Shown: positions 53,393 to 64,000 of the stretch, in pieces
Position numbering within the stretch: the first letter of the stretch is position 1
How the letters are laid out: every line of letters starts with the position of its first letter
Assembly (NCBI RefSeq): GCF_008107725.1
Contig: NZ_VIRN01000064.1
Span: 992,001 to 1,056,000 of the forward strand
DNA length: 64,000 nucleotides
DNA from: Marinobacter sp. BW6
GTDB lineage: Bacteria > Pseudomonadota > Gammaproteobacteria > Pseudomonadales > Oleiphilaceae
Direction of reading: 5' to 3'
Notes under the pieces: generated by a model
The model's database searches: none
The model's input: only the letters and a program-made list of their open reading frames with translations
What the model was told of the DNA's origin: nothing
Translations under genes and position numbers: made by a program

Positions 53393-55468
53393 TTGAACAG
53401 CAATCGGTACCTTGCAGCGATGGCGATGGCGCCTATCTTGTTTTCCACGCCTTCCGCAGTGCTGGCTCAGTCATCAGGGGGCTCGGACGAGGAACTGGTA
53501 CTTGAGGTGACCTCTTCGAGGCTGGTTCGGGATCTTTATGAAACGCCTGCGGCGGTCTCTGTGGTAAACGCTCCAGACATCCGCGAGGGTCAGCAACGCC
53601 TGCAGTTGGATGAATCGCTGGATACGGTCCCCGGCCTGTTTTTCCAGAACCGCTATAACTTTGCTCAGAACCTTCGCCTGTCCACCCGTGGCTTTGGGGC
53701 CCGGTCGCCTTTCGGTATACGGGGTATTCGTATCCAGGTAGACGGAATTCCCTACACCCTGCCGGATGGGCAATCCCAGATTGATGCGGTTGACCTGGAT
53801 TCGGCTCAGCGCATCGAAGTGATTCGCGGGCCCTCGTCCGTTCAGTATGGCAATGCCTCGGGTGGCGTCATAGATATCACCACAGCCCGGGGAGACGACC
53901 AGCCGTCGGGTGCGCGGCTGCGCCAGGATGTGGGCAGTGACGATTATTACAAGACCACAGCGCAGGCCAACGGCACCCAGGGCAATACAAGTGGTATCGC
54001 CACCCTGTCATGGCTTAACTACAACGGTTACCGCGAACAGAGTGAGGTTGAGAAGGGGCTGTTCAATGGCCGCCTGTCCCATGAATGGGGCGAAGGGCAG
54101 AGGGTGACCGCCACTTTCAATGCCCTGCACACGCCAAGGGCGGAAGATCCCGCAGGCCTGACCGCTGAGCAGGTCGCGGAGGACCGGCGCCAGGCTACCG
54201 ACAATGCCAAGAGGCTGGACTCGCGTCAGGATGTTGATCAGCAGACGCTGGGGCTCTTGTATGAAACTCCTGCCGGTGGTGCCGGGGGGCTGACCGTAAG
54301 CACCTTCTTTACCCATCGCGATTTCAGGCAGCAATTACCATTTCCCGGCCCCAGCCTTATTGCCTACGATCGGCAGTTTTTCGGCATCAGCACGGACTAT
54401 CAGCAGGGCAGTGAGTTTGCCGGGCGGCCGCTGATTTGGGTAGTGGGTGCCGACCTGCATCGCCAGTCGGACGAGCGTCGCCGCTACTCGGTGTCTTTCA
54501 ATGGCGATGTGACCGCCCAGACCCAGGAGGAAACCCAGAATGCCACAACAGCGGCGGTATTCGCACAGGGTGATCTTGCCCTGACCGACCGTTTCAACGT
54601 CTCTATCGGCACTCGGTTTGACCGTCTGAGGCTGTCTGTGGATGACGAAAAACTGGATGACGGGGACGACTCAGGCAGTCGCACCTACGATGAATTTAGT
54701 GGCTTTGCTGGTGTCAGTTACCGTCTTGCCCCTCGCCAGCAGTTGTACGCAACGATAGGCACGGCGTTTGAGTCTCCCACCTTTACCGAATTTGCCAACC
54801 CCGATGGCAGCGGTGGGTTCAATCCTGATATCGAACCTCAGCAGGCCCTCAACCGGGAAGTCGGGGTGCGAGGCAGTTTTGGCCAGGGCGTGAGTTATGA
54901 CCTGGCGCTTTTTTCAATTCGGGTGGATGATGAAATCCTGCCTTATGAAATAGACAACCGCACATTTTATGAAAATGCCGGGCGCACCGAACGCAACGGA
55001 ATCGAACTCGGCCTGGGCTGGGATATTTCATACGCCTGGCGAATAACCAGCGCCCTGACGCTTGCAGACTACAAGCTCAGAAATTCCACCGACGAACAGG
55101 GTAACGAAGCCGATGGCAACCGACTACCCGGTCTGCCTCGTGAACACTGGGTTACGGAAGTGGAATGGCATGGTGACGGCCAGAGTTTCGCAGCGCTGCA
55201 ATGGCAGTACGTTGGCGATCTGTACGCTGAGAGCAGTAATCAGACAAACGTCAGTGACTATTGGTTGCTGGGAATTCGGGCCGGCGATACCGTGCGTATC
55301 GGACGTCAGAGCTTGAATTTCTACGGTGGCTTCCGAAACCTGCTGAACGCAAACTACTTCAGCAATATCCGTATCAATGCCAATGCGGACCGTCCCGTAG
55401 AAGAGCGCGGCTATTTCGAACCCGGTCCAGGAAGAACTTTTTATGCGGGCCTGGAATGGGTATTCTGA
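53393..55468 (+). CDS. TonB-dependent outer-membrane receptor
   Basis: A 691-residue receptor. A TTG at 53393 with a GAGGAG site gives a signal peptide (residues 1-25, SAVLAQSS). The plug domain has [24 protein letters not shown] and [18 protein letters not shown], and the barrel ends with the aromatic FYAGLEWVF typical of outer-membrane insertion. The ligand (siderophore, citrate or other) cannot be read. It lies 24 bases after lrgB and 38 before trpB2. Confidence 0.92.
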   Translation: MNSNRYLAAMAMAPILFSTPSAVLAQSSGGSDEELVLEVTSSRLVRDLYETPAAVSVVNAPDIREGQQRLQLDESLDTVPGLFFQNRYNFAQNLRLSTRGFGARSPFGIRGIRIQVDGIPYTLPDGQSQIDAVDLDSAQRIEVIRGPSSVQYGNASGGVIDITTARGDDQPSGARLRQDVGSDDYYKTTAQANGTQGNTSGIATLSWLNYNGYREQSEVEKGLFNGRLSHEWGEGQRVTATFNALHTPRAEDPAGLTAEQVAEDRRQATDNAKRLDSRQDVDQQTLGLLYETPAGGAGGLTVSTFFTHRDFRQQLPFPGPSLIAYDRQFFGISTDYQQGSEFAGRPLIWVVGADLHRQSDERRRYSVSFNGDVTAQTQEETQNATTAAVFAQGDLALTDRFNVSIGTRFDRLRLSVDDEKLDDGDDSGSRTYDEFSGFAGVSYRLAPRQQLYATIGTAFESPTFTEFANPDGSGGFNPDIEPQQALNREVGVRGSFGQGVSYDLALFSIRVDDEILPYEIDNRTFYENAGRTERNGIELGLGWDISYAWRITSALTLADYKLRNSTDEQGNEADGNRLPGLPREHWVTEVEWHGDGQSFAALQWQYVGDLYAESSNQTNVSDYWLLGIRAGDTVRIGRQSLNFYGGFRNLLNANYFSNIRINANADRPVEERGYFEPGPGRTFYAGLEWVF

Positions 55469-55506
55469 CGGGCGATAACAACACAAACAGTAGGGATTTT
55501 AAATTC

Positions 55507-56865
55507 ATGCAAACCAAGTTCCTTCTCGAAGAAAGCCAGATGCCGAAATACTGGTACAACCTGCAGGCGGATCTGCCTGAACCGTTGCCGGCTGTGCTGC
55601 ACCCGGGCACCCAGAAACCGGTGGAACCATCGGATCTTGAGCCGCTGTTTCCGATGGCGCTGATCGAACAGGAAGTAACCACCGAGCGGGAAATCGAGAT
55701 TCCGGAGCCGGTGCGTGACGTCTACAAGCTCTGGCGTCCGGCGCCCCTGTACCGGGCCCATCGTCTCGAAAAAGCGCTCGGCACACCGGCAAAAATCTTC
55801 TACAAATACGAAGGCGTCAGCCCGGCGGGCAGTCACAAGCCCAACACTGCGATTCCGCAGGCCTTTTATAACCGTGAGGCGGGCATTCGCACCCTCACCA
55901 CCGAAACCGGTGCGGGACAGTGGGGCACATCGCTGTCCTTTGCCGGCTCCCTGTTTGATATGGACGTTACCGTGTTTCAGGTGCGGGTTTCCTACAACCA
56001 GAAGCCCTATCGCCGGGCGGTCATGGAAACCTACGGCGCCAAGTGTGTCGCCTCGCCCTCAGAATTGACTGAGTTCGGTCGCAAAGTGCTGGCTGAGACG
56101 CCGGACCATAACGGTAGTCTGGGCATCGCCATCTCCGAAGCTGTGGAGCTGGCGGTCAAGGACCCGAACACGAAATATGCCCTGGGCTCGGTTCTCAACC
56201 ATGTGTTGCTCCACCAGAGCATTATTGGGCTTGAAGCCATGCAGCAGATGGAAATGGCGGACTGCTGGCCGGACGTCATCGTGGGGTGTACCGGCGGTGG
56301 TTCCAACTTTGCCGGAATTGCTTTCCCGTTTATGGGCCACGCCCTGAGGGGTGGTGAAAAATCCCGGATTGTTGCGGTCGAACCCTCGGCCTGTCCGACA
56401 CTCACCCGCGGCAAGTACGCCTACGATTACGGCGATACCGCCCACATGACGCCGCTCACCAAGATGCATACCCTGGGCTCCGGATTCACACCGCCCGGCT
56501 TCCACGCCGGCGGTCTTCGGTACCACGGTATGGCCCCCCTGGTGTCCCACGCCAAAGAGCTGGGGCTGTTTGAGGCGGTGTCCTACACCCAGCGGGAGTG
56601 CTTCGAGGCCGGTGTCTTGTTCGCCAAGAACGAGGGTATCGTTCCCGCTCCTGAGGCCAACCATGCGGTCAAGGGTGCGATCGACGAAGCCCTGCGCTGC
56701 AAGCGGGAAGGCAAGGAAGAGGTGATCCTGTTCAACCTCTGCGGTCATGGCCATTTCGATATGGCCGCCTACACCTCCTATTTCGCCGGTGAGCTGAGCG
56801 ACCACGAATACGACGAACAGGAGCTGGCCATGGCCCTGTCCGGGCTGCCCTCGGTCAACGCCTGA
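55507..56865 (+). CDS. TrpB2-type tryptophan synthase beta chain
   Basis: A 452-residue PLP enzyme that joins indole and serine to form tryptophan. PLP Lys111 lies in [11 protein letters not shown] and the phosphate loop is [11 protein letters not shown]. The N-terminus ([20 protein letters not shown]) and the length, longer than TrpB1 by about 50 residues, identify the TrpB2 class. That class is found outside trp operons, often without a trpA partner, and is proposed to salvage indole. No trpA is adjacent. The ATG at 55507 matches the family start. It ends one base before the convergent phosphatase gene. Confidence 0.92.
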   Translation: MQTKFLLEESQMPKYWYNLQADLPEPLPAVLHPGTQKPVEPSDLEPLFPMALIEQEVTTEREIEIPEPVRDVYKLWRPAPLYRAHRLEKALGTPAKIFYKYEGVSPAGSHKPNTAIPQAFYNREAGIRTLTTETGAGQWGTSLSFAGSLFDMDVTVFQVRVSYNQKPYRRAVMETYGAKCVASPSELTEFGRKVLAETPDHNGSLGIAISEAVELAVKDPNTKYALGSVLNHVLLHQSIIGLEAMQQMEMADCWPDVIVGCTGGGSNFAGIAFPFMGHALRGGEKSRIVAVEPSACPTLTRGKYAYDYGDTAHMTPLTKMHTLGSGFTPPGFHAGGLRYHGMAPLVSHAKELGLFEAVSYTQRECFEAGVLFAKNEGIVPAPEANHAVKGAIDEALRCKREGKEEVILFNLCGHGHFDMAAYTSYFAGELSDHEYDEQELAMALSGLPSVNA

Positions 56866-58791
56866 TCAGTCGTCTTTAGCCCGCTGCTGAAAAACCGTGC
56901 CCCCGCCCCCGGCGTCCAGTTGCCGGATGGCGGTGGGTGCACCTTCATCATTCAGCCGCACGTCTCCGATGCCTGCGCCATTCCACAGTCGCTCACCGGC
57001 CTCCCGGCCTTCGGGTAGCCTGGGGGAAATCCACATCCGCCGCCTCTTGGTGAACCAGTTCAGGGGAGACCAGGGTGCGAACAGCCAGCGGTTAAGCCGG
57101 TCGAGCCATTCCAGCAGAGCGTTGGGAAATTCGTTCTTGATGCCGCTGCTGGTAATCTGCCAGACATGAGGGCCATTCTGTTTGTGGCGTAGCCGCACGT
57201 CGTAGGCAAACGAATAGTGGACATCCCCGGAAAGAATTACGAAATGTCTGGGCGTTCGGGGGTGGCCGAAGATATTGAGTAGCACGCTGGCGGCGCCCCG
57301 GTGTGCCATCCAGTTTTCGGCATCCACCAGCAGCGGCTTGCCGAAGAAGGTAAACACCCGCTGGATCATTTCGATCAGCTTCACCCCGAACATGGGGGCG
57401 GGCGATACCACCACCACAGCGTCCTCTCCCATGATCTCGTGCTGGAAATCGGTCAGTGATTCCCAGTCCATCAGTCCGGAAGGGTGGCTGCGGCGGATTT
57501 CACTGCGCCAGCGATGGGTGCGGGTGTCCAGCACCACTAGTCTGGGGGAGGTGGGCAGGCTGTAATGCCAGTGTCGAAAGTGAAACAGCTGGTCGATCAG
57601 GTCATCCTGAATGGCCTTGTCCAGCTCGTGCTGCCCGTTGCTGGATTCGAACAGTTTCTGGCAATGCTCGATCAGCTCCCGGAAATTGCCCGGCTGGTTG
57701 CCCCAGCCCTGGCATAAGAGATAGCCCAGCAGGGCATTGCCAATGATGCGCCGGGAAAAAGGGTGTTCGTAGGCGGTGGCTTCCCACAGGGCCGAGAGGT
57801 TCCAGTCGTCCGTAACATCATGATCATCAAAGATCATGTAGACGGGCACGTTGGCCATGGCACGCGCTGCCCCCGGAAGGCTCCTGCGGAACTCGTCGAT
57901 GGCGGCCTGTTCTTTCCGGTAGCGCGTCAGCTCGTCCGGGGTATCGACCGGCTCGGCGTCCGTCACGAATGCCCAGGGTTCCGGCGACCACACCAGCAGG
58001 TACATGGCCATGACTTCGGCAAAGGAAATCAGGTGATTGCCGGCATTGGCGGTGGTGAAAACGGGCTTTCGTACGCCGCCAAAAAAGCGCTCGGTCAGGT
58101 CCTCATTGAACTCGGATTCCGGTAGCAGTTCATCCCGGTGGTAATAGGCATTCGCCACCGAGGCAAGTTCTTTGCTGTGATTCAGCGAGGCACCTTCCAG
58201 TGTTTCCTGGTACAGGCCCAGCTGGTGAATAACGCACTGGATGGCATGCAACATGGGGCCGGCCACATCATCGGCGTAGACCTGATCGCCGGTCATCAGC
58301 AGCAGGGAAGGAACGTCCTCGAGCTGCTCTGCCTGCTGTAGCTCCTGGTCCACACGAACCAGTCCGTCGGCTGAAGGATGGTGGGGTCTTCGGCAGGAGC
58401 CGTGGAGTATTCGGTCCAGTCTGGATTTCAGGGTAAAGCCCGGGCGCTCCCGACCCTCGGGACACAGGTGGGGAGCCCAGTCCCGAATCCACTGGAGTGT
58501 GTCTGATCCGTCGCTGGCCAGGCCCAGGTCATAGTCCAGGCGGGTGTCCCGGGGCAGGGCTGACTCCGGCGTGATGGTCAGAAGGTTAAGCCAGGCGCGG
58601 GTTCCAATCCTGAGCTGTACAACCTCAGAATCTGCTACCGGGCGGTCCAGGAGTGCACTTTCGCCATGGAAGACCCGCACGGCGAGTGTGACTGGCTCAA
58701 GGGTTGCCAGCCATAAAACAATCGAGTCCGGCGCGGAATGACGTAGAACCGGGCCGGCCAGAACCGGTCCGAATTTGTCATCAGGCTCCAG
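56866..58791 (-). CDS. PhoD-like metallophosphatase, probable CTG start
   Basis: A PhoD/alkaline phosphatase D-family protein of about 641 residues. Metal-binding motifs are GDQVYADD, FDDHDVTDDWN and LSGDVHYSFAYDV. The GTG at 58680 would discard in-frame GPVLRHSAPDSIVLWLAT, which is the normal PhoD N-terminal strand, so translation must begin upstream. Between that block and an in-frame stop at 58806 there is no ATG, GTG or TTG. CTG 58791, with an AGGAGG site inside the end of the spoVR-like gene, is the best candidate. No signal peptide is present, so it is probably cytoplasmic. Substrate unknown. Confidence 0.78.
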   Translation of the reverse strand: MEPDDKFGPVLAGPVLRHSAPDSIVLWLATLEPVTLAVRVFHGESALLDRPVADSEVVQLRIGTRAWLNLLTITPESALPRDTRLDYDLGLASDGSDTLQWIRDWAPHLCPEGRERPGFTLKSRLDRILHGSCRRPHHPSADGLVRVDQELQQAEQLEDVPSLLLMTGDQVYADDVAGPMLHAIQCVIHQLGLYQETLEGASLNHSKELASVANAYYHRDELLPESEFNEDLTERFFGGVRKPVFTTANAGNHLISFAEVMAMYLLVWSPEPWAFVTDAEPVDTPDELTRYRKEQAAIDEFRRSLPGAARAMANVPVYMIFDDHDVTDDWNLSALWEATAYEHPFSRRIIGNALLGYLLCQGWGNQPGNFRELIEHCQKLFESSNGQHELDKAIQDDLIDQLFHFRHWHYSLPTSPRLVVLDTRTHRWRSEIRRSHPSGLMDWESLTDFQHEIMGEDAVVVVSPAPMFGVKLIEMIQRVFTFFGKPLLVDAENWMAHRGAASVLLNIFGHPRTPRHFVILSGDVHYSFAYDVRLRHKQNGPHVWQITSSGIKNEFPNALLEWLDRLNRWLFAPWSPLNWFTKRRRMWISPRLPEGREAGERLWNGAGIGDVRLNDEGAPTAIRQLDAGGGGTVFQQRAKDD

Positions 58792-58793
58792 AT

Positions 58794-60353
58794 TCAGTCC
58801 TCCTCAAGTTCCCTTGGCGGACAGTGATGGTCCTCCACAACAGTGCCATCGTCCACACTCTCCAGATGCACATCGAAGCCCCACAGGCGGTGAACGTGGC
58901 GCAGGACTTCGTCGGTTTCCTTGCCAAGTGGCACGCGGTCCACGGGTATGTGGCGCAGTGTCAGGGAACGGTCGCCGCGCACATCCACATTCCAGACCTG
59001 GATATTGGGTTCCCGGTAACTCAGGTTGTACTGGCGCGCCAGTTTCTCGCGCAAGTCGCGGTAGCCGGGGTCGTCGTGTATGGCGGTTACCCGGTAGACG
59101 TCTTCCTGATCATCGTTCTGGATCGCGAAGAGTTTCAGATCTCGCATCACCTTTGGGGAGAGAAACTGCTGGATAAAGCTCTCGTCCTTAAAGTTCTTCA
59201 TTGCAAAATGAAGAGTCTCCAGCCAGTCGCTGCCGGCGATGTCTGGGAACCACTCGCGGTCCTCGTCTGTCGGGTTCTCGCAGATCCTGCGCAGGTCGGT
59301 AAAGATCGAGAAGCCGAGGGTGTAGGGGTTGATGCCCGAATACCATGGGCTATTGAACGGTGGTTGATACACCACCGCCGAGTGGCTCTGGAGAAACTCG
59401 AGCATGAAACCGTCGGTCACCAAACCCTTGTCGTACATGCGATGCAGCAGGGTATAGTGCCAGAAGGTGGCCCAGCCTTCGTTCATGACCTGAGTCTGGC
59501 GCTGGGGGTAGAAATACTGGCCCAGCTTCCGCACGATGCGGATGATTTCGCGCTGCCAGGTTTCCAGCAATGGCGCATTTTTTTCAATGAAATAAAGGAT
59601 GTTCTCCTGGGGTTCTTCCGGATAACGCTTGCCGCGTCTTACCGGATCATCGTCGTCGTCCGGTTTTGGAATGGTGCGCCAGAGGTCGTTGATGCGCCGT
59701 TGCTGGTATTCTTCGCGCTCCTTCTGGCGGCGCAGTTCCTCTGACGCCGATATCGGTGCCGGTCGCTTGTACCGGTCGACACCATAGTTCATCAGGGCAT
59801 GGCAGGAATCCAGGATTTCCTCCACCGCATCCACGCCGTAGCGCTCCTCGCACTCAGCAACGTAATTGCGGGCAAACACCAGGTAATCAATGATCGCGCT
59901 GGCGTCGGTCCAGGTGCGGAACAGGTAGTTACCCTTGAAGAACGAGTTGTGACCGTAGGAGGCGTGGGCAATAACCAGGGCCTGCATCGGCAGGGTGTTT
60001 TCTTCCATCAGGTAGGCGATGCAGGGGTTGGAGTTGATCACGATTTCGTAGGCCAGGCCCATCTGCCCGCGCTGATAGCCTTTGGACGTGCTGAGAAACT
60101 GCTTGCCGAAGGACCAGTGATGGTAACCAACCGGCATGCCCACCGAGCTGTAGGCATCCATCATCTGTTCGGCGCTGATTACCTCGACCTGGTTGGGGTA
60201 GGTTTCCAGACCGAACTCAGCGGCGCATTTGGCAATCTCGTCATCGTATTTCTGGATCAACTCGAACGTCCATTCAGACCCGGTCGAAATAGGCTCAGAG
60301 GCCCTGGGCTGGTCACTTCCCGGCATATTGGGGCGGTCCATGAGGTTCGTCAT
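58794..60353 (-). CDS. SpoVR/YcgB-family protein
   Basis: A 519-residue SpoVR-like protein. Typical blocks are [51 protein letters not shown] and [17 protein letters not shown]. His and Glu residues in these blocks suggest a metal site, though its chemistry is unknown. ATG 60353 overlaps the stop of the yeaH-like gene by four bases. The PrkA-YeaH-SpoVR trio recurs across proteobacteria as a starvation/stress operon. The PhoD-like gene follows at once. Confidence 0.93.
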   Translation of the reverse strand: MTNLMDRPNMPGSDQPRASEPISTGSEWTFELIQKYDDEIAKCAAEFGLETYPNQVEVISAEQMMDAYSSVGMPVGYHHWSFGKQFLSTSKGYQRGQMGLAYEIVINSNPCIAYLMEENTLPMQALVIAHASYGHNSFFKGNYLFRTWTDASAIIDYLVFARNYVAECEERYGVDAVEEILDSCHALMNYGVDRYKRPAPISASEELRRQKEREEYQQRRINDLWRTIPKPDDDDDPVRRGKRYPEEPQENILYFIEKNAPLLETWQREIIRIVRKLGQYFYPQRQTQVMNEGWATFWHYTLLHRMYDKGLVTDGFMLEFLQSHSAVVYQPPFNSPWYSGINPYTLGFSIFTDLRRICENPTDEDREWFPDIAGSDWLETLHFAMKNFKDESFIQQFLSPKVMRDLKLFAIQNDDQEDVYRVTAIHDDPGYRDLREKLARQYNLSYREPNIQVWNVDVRGDRSLTLRHIPVDRVPLGKETDEVLRHVHRLWGFDVHLESVDDGTVVEDHHCPPRELEED

Positions 60354-61645
60354 GCGGCTTTCCTCTCGAACAACTGGCGGAATACCGGATAGATTTCGCC
60401 GGGGTCCGCTATCTGCTGCAAGGCGAAGCTCTGGGGGAACTGCTCTTGAATTTTCTCGTATTCGTACCAGAGCATCTGGTGGTCCTGCGGTGTGATTTCC
60501 ACATAGGCGAAATACTGCACCAGCGGCAGGATGTTGTCGGCCAGGATCTTGCCGCACACCGGGGAGTCATCGTTCCAGTTGTCACCGTCTGATGCCTGGG
60601 CTGCATAGATGTTCCACTCCGCCGGGGAGTAGCGGGATTCAATGATCTTGTGCATCAGTTTCAGGGCGCTGGAAACGATGGTGCCGCCGGTTTCCCTGGA
60701 ATAGAAGAACTCTTCCTCGTCCACTTCCTTGGCACTGGTGTGATGCCTGATGAAGACTACTTCGATCTTCTTGTAGTTCTTCTTCAGGAACAGGTACAGC
60801 AGGATGAAAAAGCGCTTGGCGATGTCCTTGTGCATCTGGGTCATGGACCCGGACACGTCCATCAGGCAGAACATCACAGCACTGGTGGCCGGTTGCGGTT
60901 TTTTCAGGTGCTGGCGGTAGCGCAGGTCGATTTCATCAATAAACGGAATACGGCGAACGTTCGCTTTCAGCCGCGCGATTTCCTCCTCCAGAACCTGGAT
61001 CTGGTCTTCGTGGCTGAACGCAGGATCCAGATCTTCCGGAGCGGCCTTCAGCGCTTCCAGTTGTTTCTCCAGATCCCGGATCTTCTTCTTGCGTGCGCCG
61101 CCCAGGCCCAGCCGTCGAGCATGGGCGCCACGTAACGAGCGCACAACATCCAGTTTTGCGGGCACCCCATCGGTGCTGAAACCGGAGCGGACATATTTGA
61201 AGGCTTCAGTATCCTTCAGTTTCTTGCGAGCCAGGTTCGGCAGTTCGAGATCGTCGAACAGAAATTCCAGGAATTCTTCCTGGGTAATCTGGAAGGCGAA
61301 CTCGTCCATACCCTCGCCGTCCGGGCTGGCCTGTCCCTGTCCGGATCCCTGACCTCCGCCACCCTCGGGCTTGGGAATGGTGTCGCCGGCCACAAACTCC
61401 TGGTTGCCGGGGTGCACCATCTCCCGTTTGCCGCCCTGGCCGTGGTGGAAGATGGGTTCGTCAATGTCCCGGGACGGAATACTGACTTTTTCGCCCCGTT
61501 CTATGTCTGTAATCGAGCGCTTCTGAACCGCATCTGACACTGCACGTTTGATGTGGTGTCGGTAACGGCGCAGGAACCGTTCCCGGTTCACCGCGCTCTT
61601 GTTCTTACCGTTCAGTCGCCGGTCGACTATGTGGGTCATTCCCAT
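60350..61645 (-). CDS. YeaH/YhbH family (DUF444) protein
   Basis: A 431-residue protein beginning [25 protein letters not shown]-type sequence (start at 61645). The C-terminal half holds a von Willebrand A-like fold with the MIDAS-type [11 protein letters not shown]. It lies between the kinase PrkA (33 bases upstream) and SpoVR. Members are induced in stationary phase and linked with the PrkA kinase; the molecular role is unknown. Confidence 0.93.
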   Translation of the reverse strand: MGMTHIVDRRLNGKNKSAVNRERFLRRYRHHIKRAVSDAVQKRSITDIERGEKVSIPSRDIDEPIFHHGQGGKREMVHPGNQEFVAGDTIPKPEGGGGQGSGQGQASPDGEGMDEFAFQITQEEFLEFLFDDLELPNLARKKLKDTEAFKYVRSGFSTDGVPAKLDVVRSLRGAHARRLGLGGARKKKIRDLEKQLEALKAAPEDLDPAFSHEDQIQVLEEEIARLKANVRRIPFIDEIDLRYRQHLKKPQPATSAVMFCLMDVSGSMTQMHKDIAKRFFILLYLFLKKNYKKIEVVFIRHHTSAKEVDEEEFFYSRETGGTIVSSALKLMHKIIESRYSPAEWNIYAAQASDGDNWNDDSPVCGKILADNILPLVQYFAYVEITPQDHQMLWYEYEKIQEQFPQSFALQQIADPGEIYPVFRQLFERKAA

Positions 61646-61678
61646 GGCGTTACTCCAGCTCAGTGAATGGTCACTGAC

Positions 61679-63601
61679 TTAGTGAGACTTGCGAACCCGC
61701 AGGTACCATTCGGCCAATAGCCGAACCTGCTTCTCCGTGTAGCCTCGATCGACCATACGCTCGACGAACTGCTTGTGCTTGTTCTGGTCTTCCTGACTCG
61801 CTTTCGGGTTGAAAGAAATGACCGGCAGCAGATCCTCGGTGTTCGAGAACATCTTCTTCTCGATCACGGCACGCAGTTTTTCATAGCTGAGCCAGGACGG
61901 GTTCTTGCCACCGTTGTTTGCCCGGGCCCGCAATACGAAGTTCACCACTTCGTTGCGGAAGTCCTTCGGATTGGAGATACCCGCTGGCTTCTCGATCTTT
62001 TCCAGCTCTTCGTTGATCGAGGAGCGGTCGAGAATTTCGCCGGTGTCCGGATCCCGGTATTCCTGATCCTGAATCCAGAAATCGGCATAGGTGACGTACC
62101 TGTCGAACAGGTTCTGGCCGTACTCGCTGTAGCTTTCCAGATACGCAGTCTGGATTTCCTTACCGATGAACTGCACATAGTGCGGTGCCAGGAATTCCTT
62201 GATGAACCTGAGATATTTCTCATGGGTTTCGGCAGGGAACTGTTCCTGCTCGATCTGTTTTTCAAGAACGTAGAGCAGGTGAACCGGGTTGGCAGCCACT
62301 TCGGTGGTGTCGAAATTGAAGACTTTGGACAGGATCTTGAAGGCAAAACGGGTGGAAAGCCCATCCATGCCCTCCATTACGCCAGCGGCGTCACGGTACT
62401 CCTGAATGGATTTGGCCTTCGGGTCGGTGTCCTTGATGTTCTGGCCGTCATAAACCCGCATCTTGGAGAAGATGCTGGAGTTTTCCGGATCCTTGATGCG
62501 TGACAGCACCGAGAACTGCGCGAGCATATCTAGGGTATCGGGCGCGCAAGGCGCGCCTTCCAGGGAGCTGTTGCTCAGCAGTTTTTTGTAGATCTCGATT
62601 TCTTCAGTTACCCGCACACAGTAGGGCACCTTGACGATATACACCCGGTCAAGGAACGCTTCGTTGTGCTTGTTGTTGCGGAAGGTCTGCCACTCGGATT
62701 CGTTGGAGTGGGCCAGGATCACACCGTCGAACGGGACAGAACCCATGCCTTCGGTGGTGTTGTAGTTGCCCTCCTGGGTGGCCGTCAGCAAAGGATGCAG
62801 CACCTTGATCGGTGCCTTGAACATCTCTACGAATTCCATCAGGCCCTGGTTGGCTTTGCACAAACCCCCGCTGAAGCTGTAAGCATCGGGATCATCCTGG
62901 GAGAAGTCCTCCAGCATGCGAATGTTTACCTTGCCGACGAGGGCAGAAATATCCTGGTTATTGTCGTCGCCGGGTTCGGTCTTGGAGACAGCAACCTGAT
63001 CGAGTACCGAGGGGTACATTTTCACAACCCGGAACTGGCTGATGTCGCCGCCGTATTCATGCAGGCGTTTGACGGCCCAGGGCGACATGATGTTTTTGAG
63101 GTAGCGGGCGGGGATGCCGTATTCCTCTTCCAGGATCTGGGCATCTTCAGCCGGGTCGAACAGTCCCAGCGGCGATTCGTTCACTGGTGAGCCCTTTATG
63201 GCGTAGAAGGGCACTTTCTGCATCAGTGATTTGAGTTTTTCTGCCAGGGAGGATTTACCGCCGCCGACGGGACCAAGGAGGTAAAGAATCTGTTTCTTTT
63301 CTTCCAGGCCCTGGGCGGCGTGTCGGAAGAAGGAGACGATATTTTCTACGGCGTCTTCCATGCCATAGAATTCGGAAAACTCGGGGTATCGCTTGATGAC
63401 TTTATTGGAAAATATGCGTGACAGCCTCGGATCTTTCGAGGTATCGACGAGCTCTGGTTCGCCAATGGCAATTAACATCCTCTCAGCGGCCGTGGCGTAG
63501 GCCGTTGGGTCCTTTTTGCAGATCTCCAGGTATTCCTCCAGGCTGTATTCTTCTTCCTGGGTACTCTCATACCGGTCTTTGAAATGCTGCAGTATGCTCA
63601 T
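61679..63601 (-). CDS. PrkA-family serine protein kinase (YeaG-like)
   Basis: A 640-residue protein with an AAA-type ATPase core: Walker A GPVGGGKSS at residues 110-118 and, further on, the PrkA blocks DGVILAHSNESEWQTF and RVYIVKVPYCVRV. A C-terminal kinase-like domain ends at SWLSYEKLRAVIEKKMFSNTEDL. E. coli YeaG functions in nutrient stress and nitrogen starvation. It is the first gene of the three- or four-gene operon. Confidence 0.94.
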   Translation of the reverse strand: MSILQHFKDRYESTQEEEYSLEEYLEICKKDPTAYATAAERMLIAIGEPELVDTSKDPRLSRIFSNKVIKRYPEFSEFYGMEDAVENIVSFFRHAAQGLEEKKQILYLLGPVGGGKSSLAEKLKSLMQKVPFYAIKGSPVNESPLGLFDPAEDAQILEEEYGIPARYLKNIMSPWAVKRLHEYGGDISQFRVVKMYPSVLDQVAVSKTEPGDDNNQDISALVGKVNIRMLEDFSQDDPDAYSFSGGLCKANQGLMEFVEMFKAPIKVLHPLLTATQEGNYNTTEGMGSVPFDGVILAHSNESEWQTFRNNKHNEAFLDRVYIVKVPYCVRVTEEIEIYKKLLSNSSLEGAPCAPDTLDMLAQFSVLSRIKDPENSSIFSKMRVYDGQNIKDTDPKAKSIQEYRDAAGVMEGMDGLSTRFAFKILSKVFNFDTTEVAANPVHLLYVLEKQIEQEQFPAETHEKYLRFIKEFLAPHYVQFIGKEIQTAYLESYSEYGQNLFDRYVTYADFWIQDQEYRDPDTGEILDRSSINEELEKIEKPAGISNPKDFRNEVVNFVLRARANNGGKNPSWLSYEKLRAVIEKKMFSNTEDLLPVISFNPKASQEDQNKHKQFVERMVDRGYTEKQVRLLAEWYLRVRKSH

Positions 63602-64000
63602 AGATCGCCCTCGCTCGCTGTTTCTTCAGCTTTCAGTTCACGCAATTTCCCCGTTTGCAGTCAGCTCCGCCCATCCGGGCGGTTTATTTAGTTATGGGTG
63701 GAAGGAATGGATACTTACAAGTCTGTGCACGATCTGGTCGTGGTCGGCTTGCTTACTTTGAGCTTAGTTCACGGTTGGGGAGTTGGACAGTGGGTGAGTG
63801 GTTAAGGTTCATTAAATTATGTTAGGCGGGTGTGTTGGTTTTGTAGCCTTATTAGGGGAGGGGGCTGGAGCGCACCGGGAGTCTTTCTGTGTACGAATTG
63901 GCAACTCGCTGCGCTCAGACATCAAATTCGTACACAGAAAAACTCCCGATACACTCCGATCAAGCCATCGGGATAATCGCTTTAAATCAGCCTAGAGTTT
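63602..64000. other. Intergenic region with no gene; long hairpin inside
   Basis: No ORF with a plausible start or family is seen here. The region contains the prkA upstream sequence and the inverted repeat at 63870-63954. The AT-rich sequence near 63760-63850 could hold a promoter, but I cannot place one with confidence. Confidence 0.7.
63870..63954 (-). repeat. Long inverted repeat with GC-rich apex (third cruciform)
   Basis: Inverted arms of about 25 bases (63876-63900 and 63923-63948) enclose GCAACTCGCTGCGCTCAGAC. Outside these, GGAGCGCAC pairs imperfectly with GATACACTCC. Almost every mismatch is C.A in plus-strand RNA but a G.U wobble in minus-strand RNA, so a minus-strand transcript would form a near-perfect hairpin. 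The design is like the cruciforms at 33942 and 40133 but with a different centre. Confidence 0.75.

Noticed and set aside
1-64000. CRISPR array, prophage, tRNA or rRNA genes
   Set aside because: No regularly spaced direct repeats, phage genes, cloverleaf sequences or ribosomal RNA blocks were seen in the window.

Overview
The window reads as chromosome from a marine denitrifying gammaproteobacterium, most probably Marinobacter. The strongest hint is a wax ester synthase (49672-51141) that, from memory, closely resembles the WS2 enzyme of Marinobacter hydrocarbonoclasticus. The nar/nos gene order and the Pseudomonas-like ANR/DNR, NarL and NsrR sites agree with this. All family assignments come from reading motifs; no database search was run.

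Left flank (1-20.9 kb): a photolyase cut by the window edge with a tiny DUF2256 gene overlapping it; a SCO/CtaG cytochrome oxidase assembly pair; an odd tandem HAD protein; a periplasmic sensor-like protein; and a second photolyase of the Fe-S type. Genes for anaerobic life follow: hemN, a nitrate-sensing (NIT) chemoreceptor and ubiUV. Next come a c-type cytochrome, a TetR-controlled RND pump and several small genes, with a decayed P450 gene among them.

Nitrogen-oxide respiration island (21-46.6 kb): ubiT (its ribosome binding site is buried in a hairpin), narXL, narK, narGHJI, a parvulin, a DNR-type regulator with two small accessory genes, nosRZDFYL, moaA, a broken NO-repair (RIC) gene and nsrR. 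Candidate FNR/ANR boxes lie before hemN, ubiUV, narK/narX and the dnr gene. NarL-like 7-2-7 sites lie before narG, dnr and moaA. Together these supply nitrate uptake and reduction, N2O reduction, the molybdenum cofactor step, anaerobic heme and anaerobic ubiquinone. No nirS/nirK or norCB is present in this window.

Right flank (46.6-64 kb): a membrane desaturase, its reductase and a TetR regulator with three GTGTAC-type operators; a wax ester synthase; a BASS transporter; LrgAB; a TonB receptor; trpB2; a PhoD-like phosphatase; and the PrkA/YeaH/SpoVR stress operon.

The least explained feature is a family of long intergenic cruciforms. Two copies (33942-34051 and 40133-40250) share an almost identical 80-bp centre, yet their outer arms have unrelated sequences that are each self-complementary. 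A third hairpin of similar design but different centre lies at 63870-63954.
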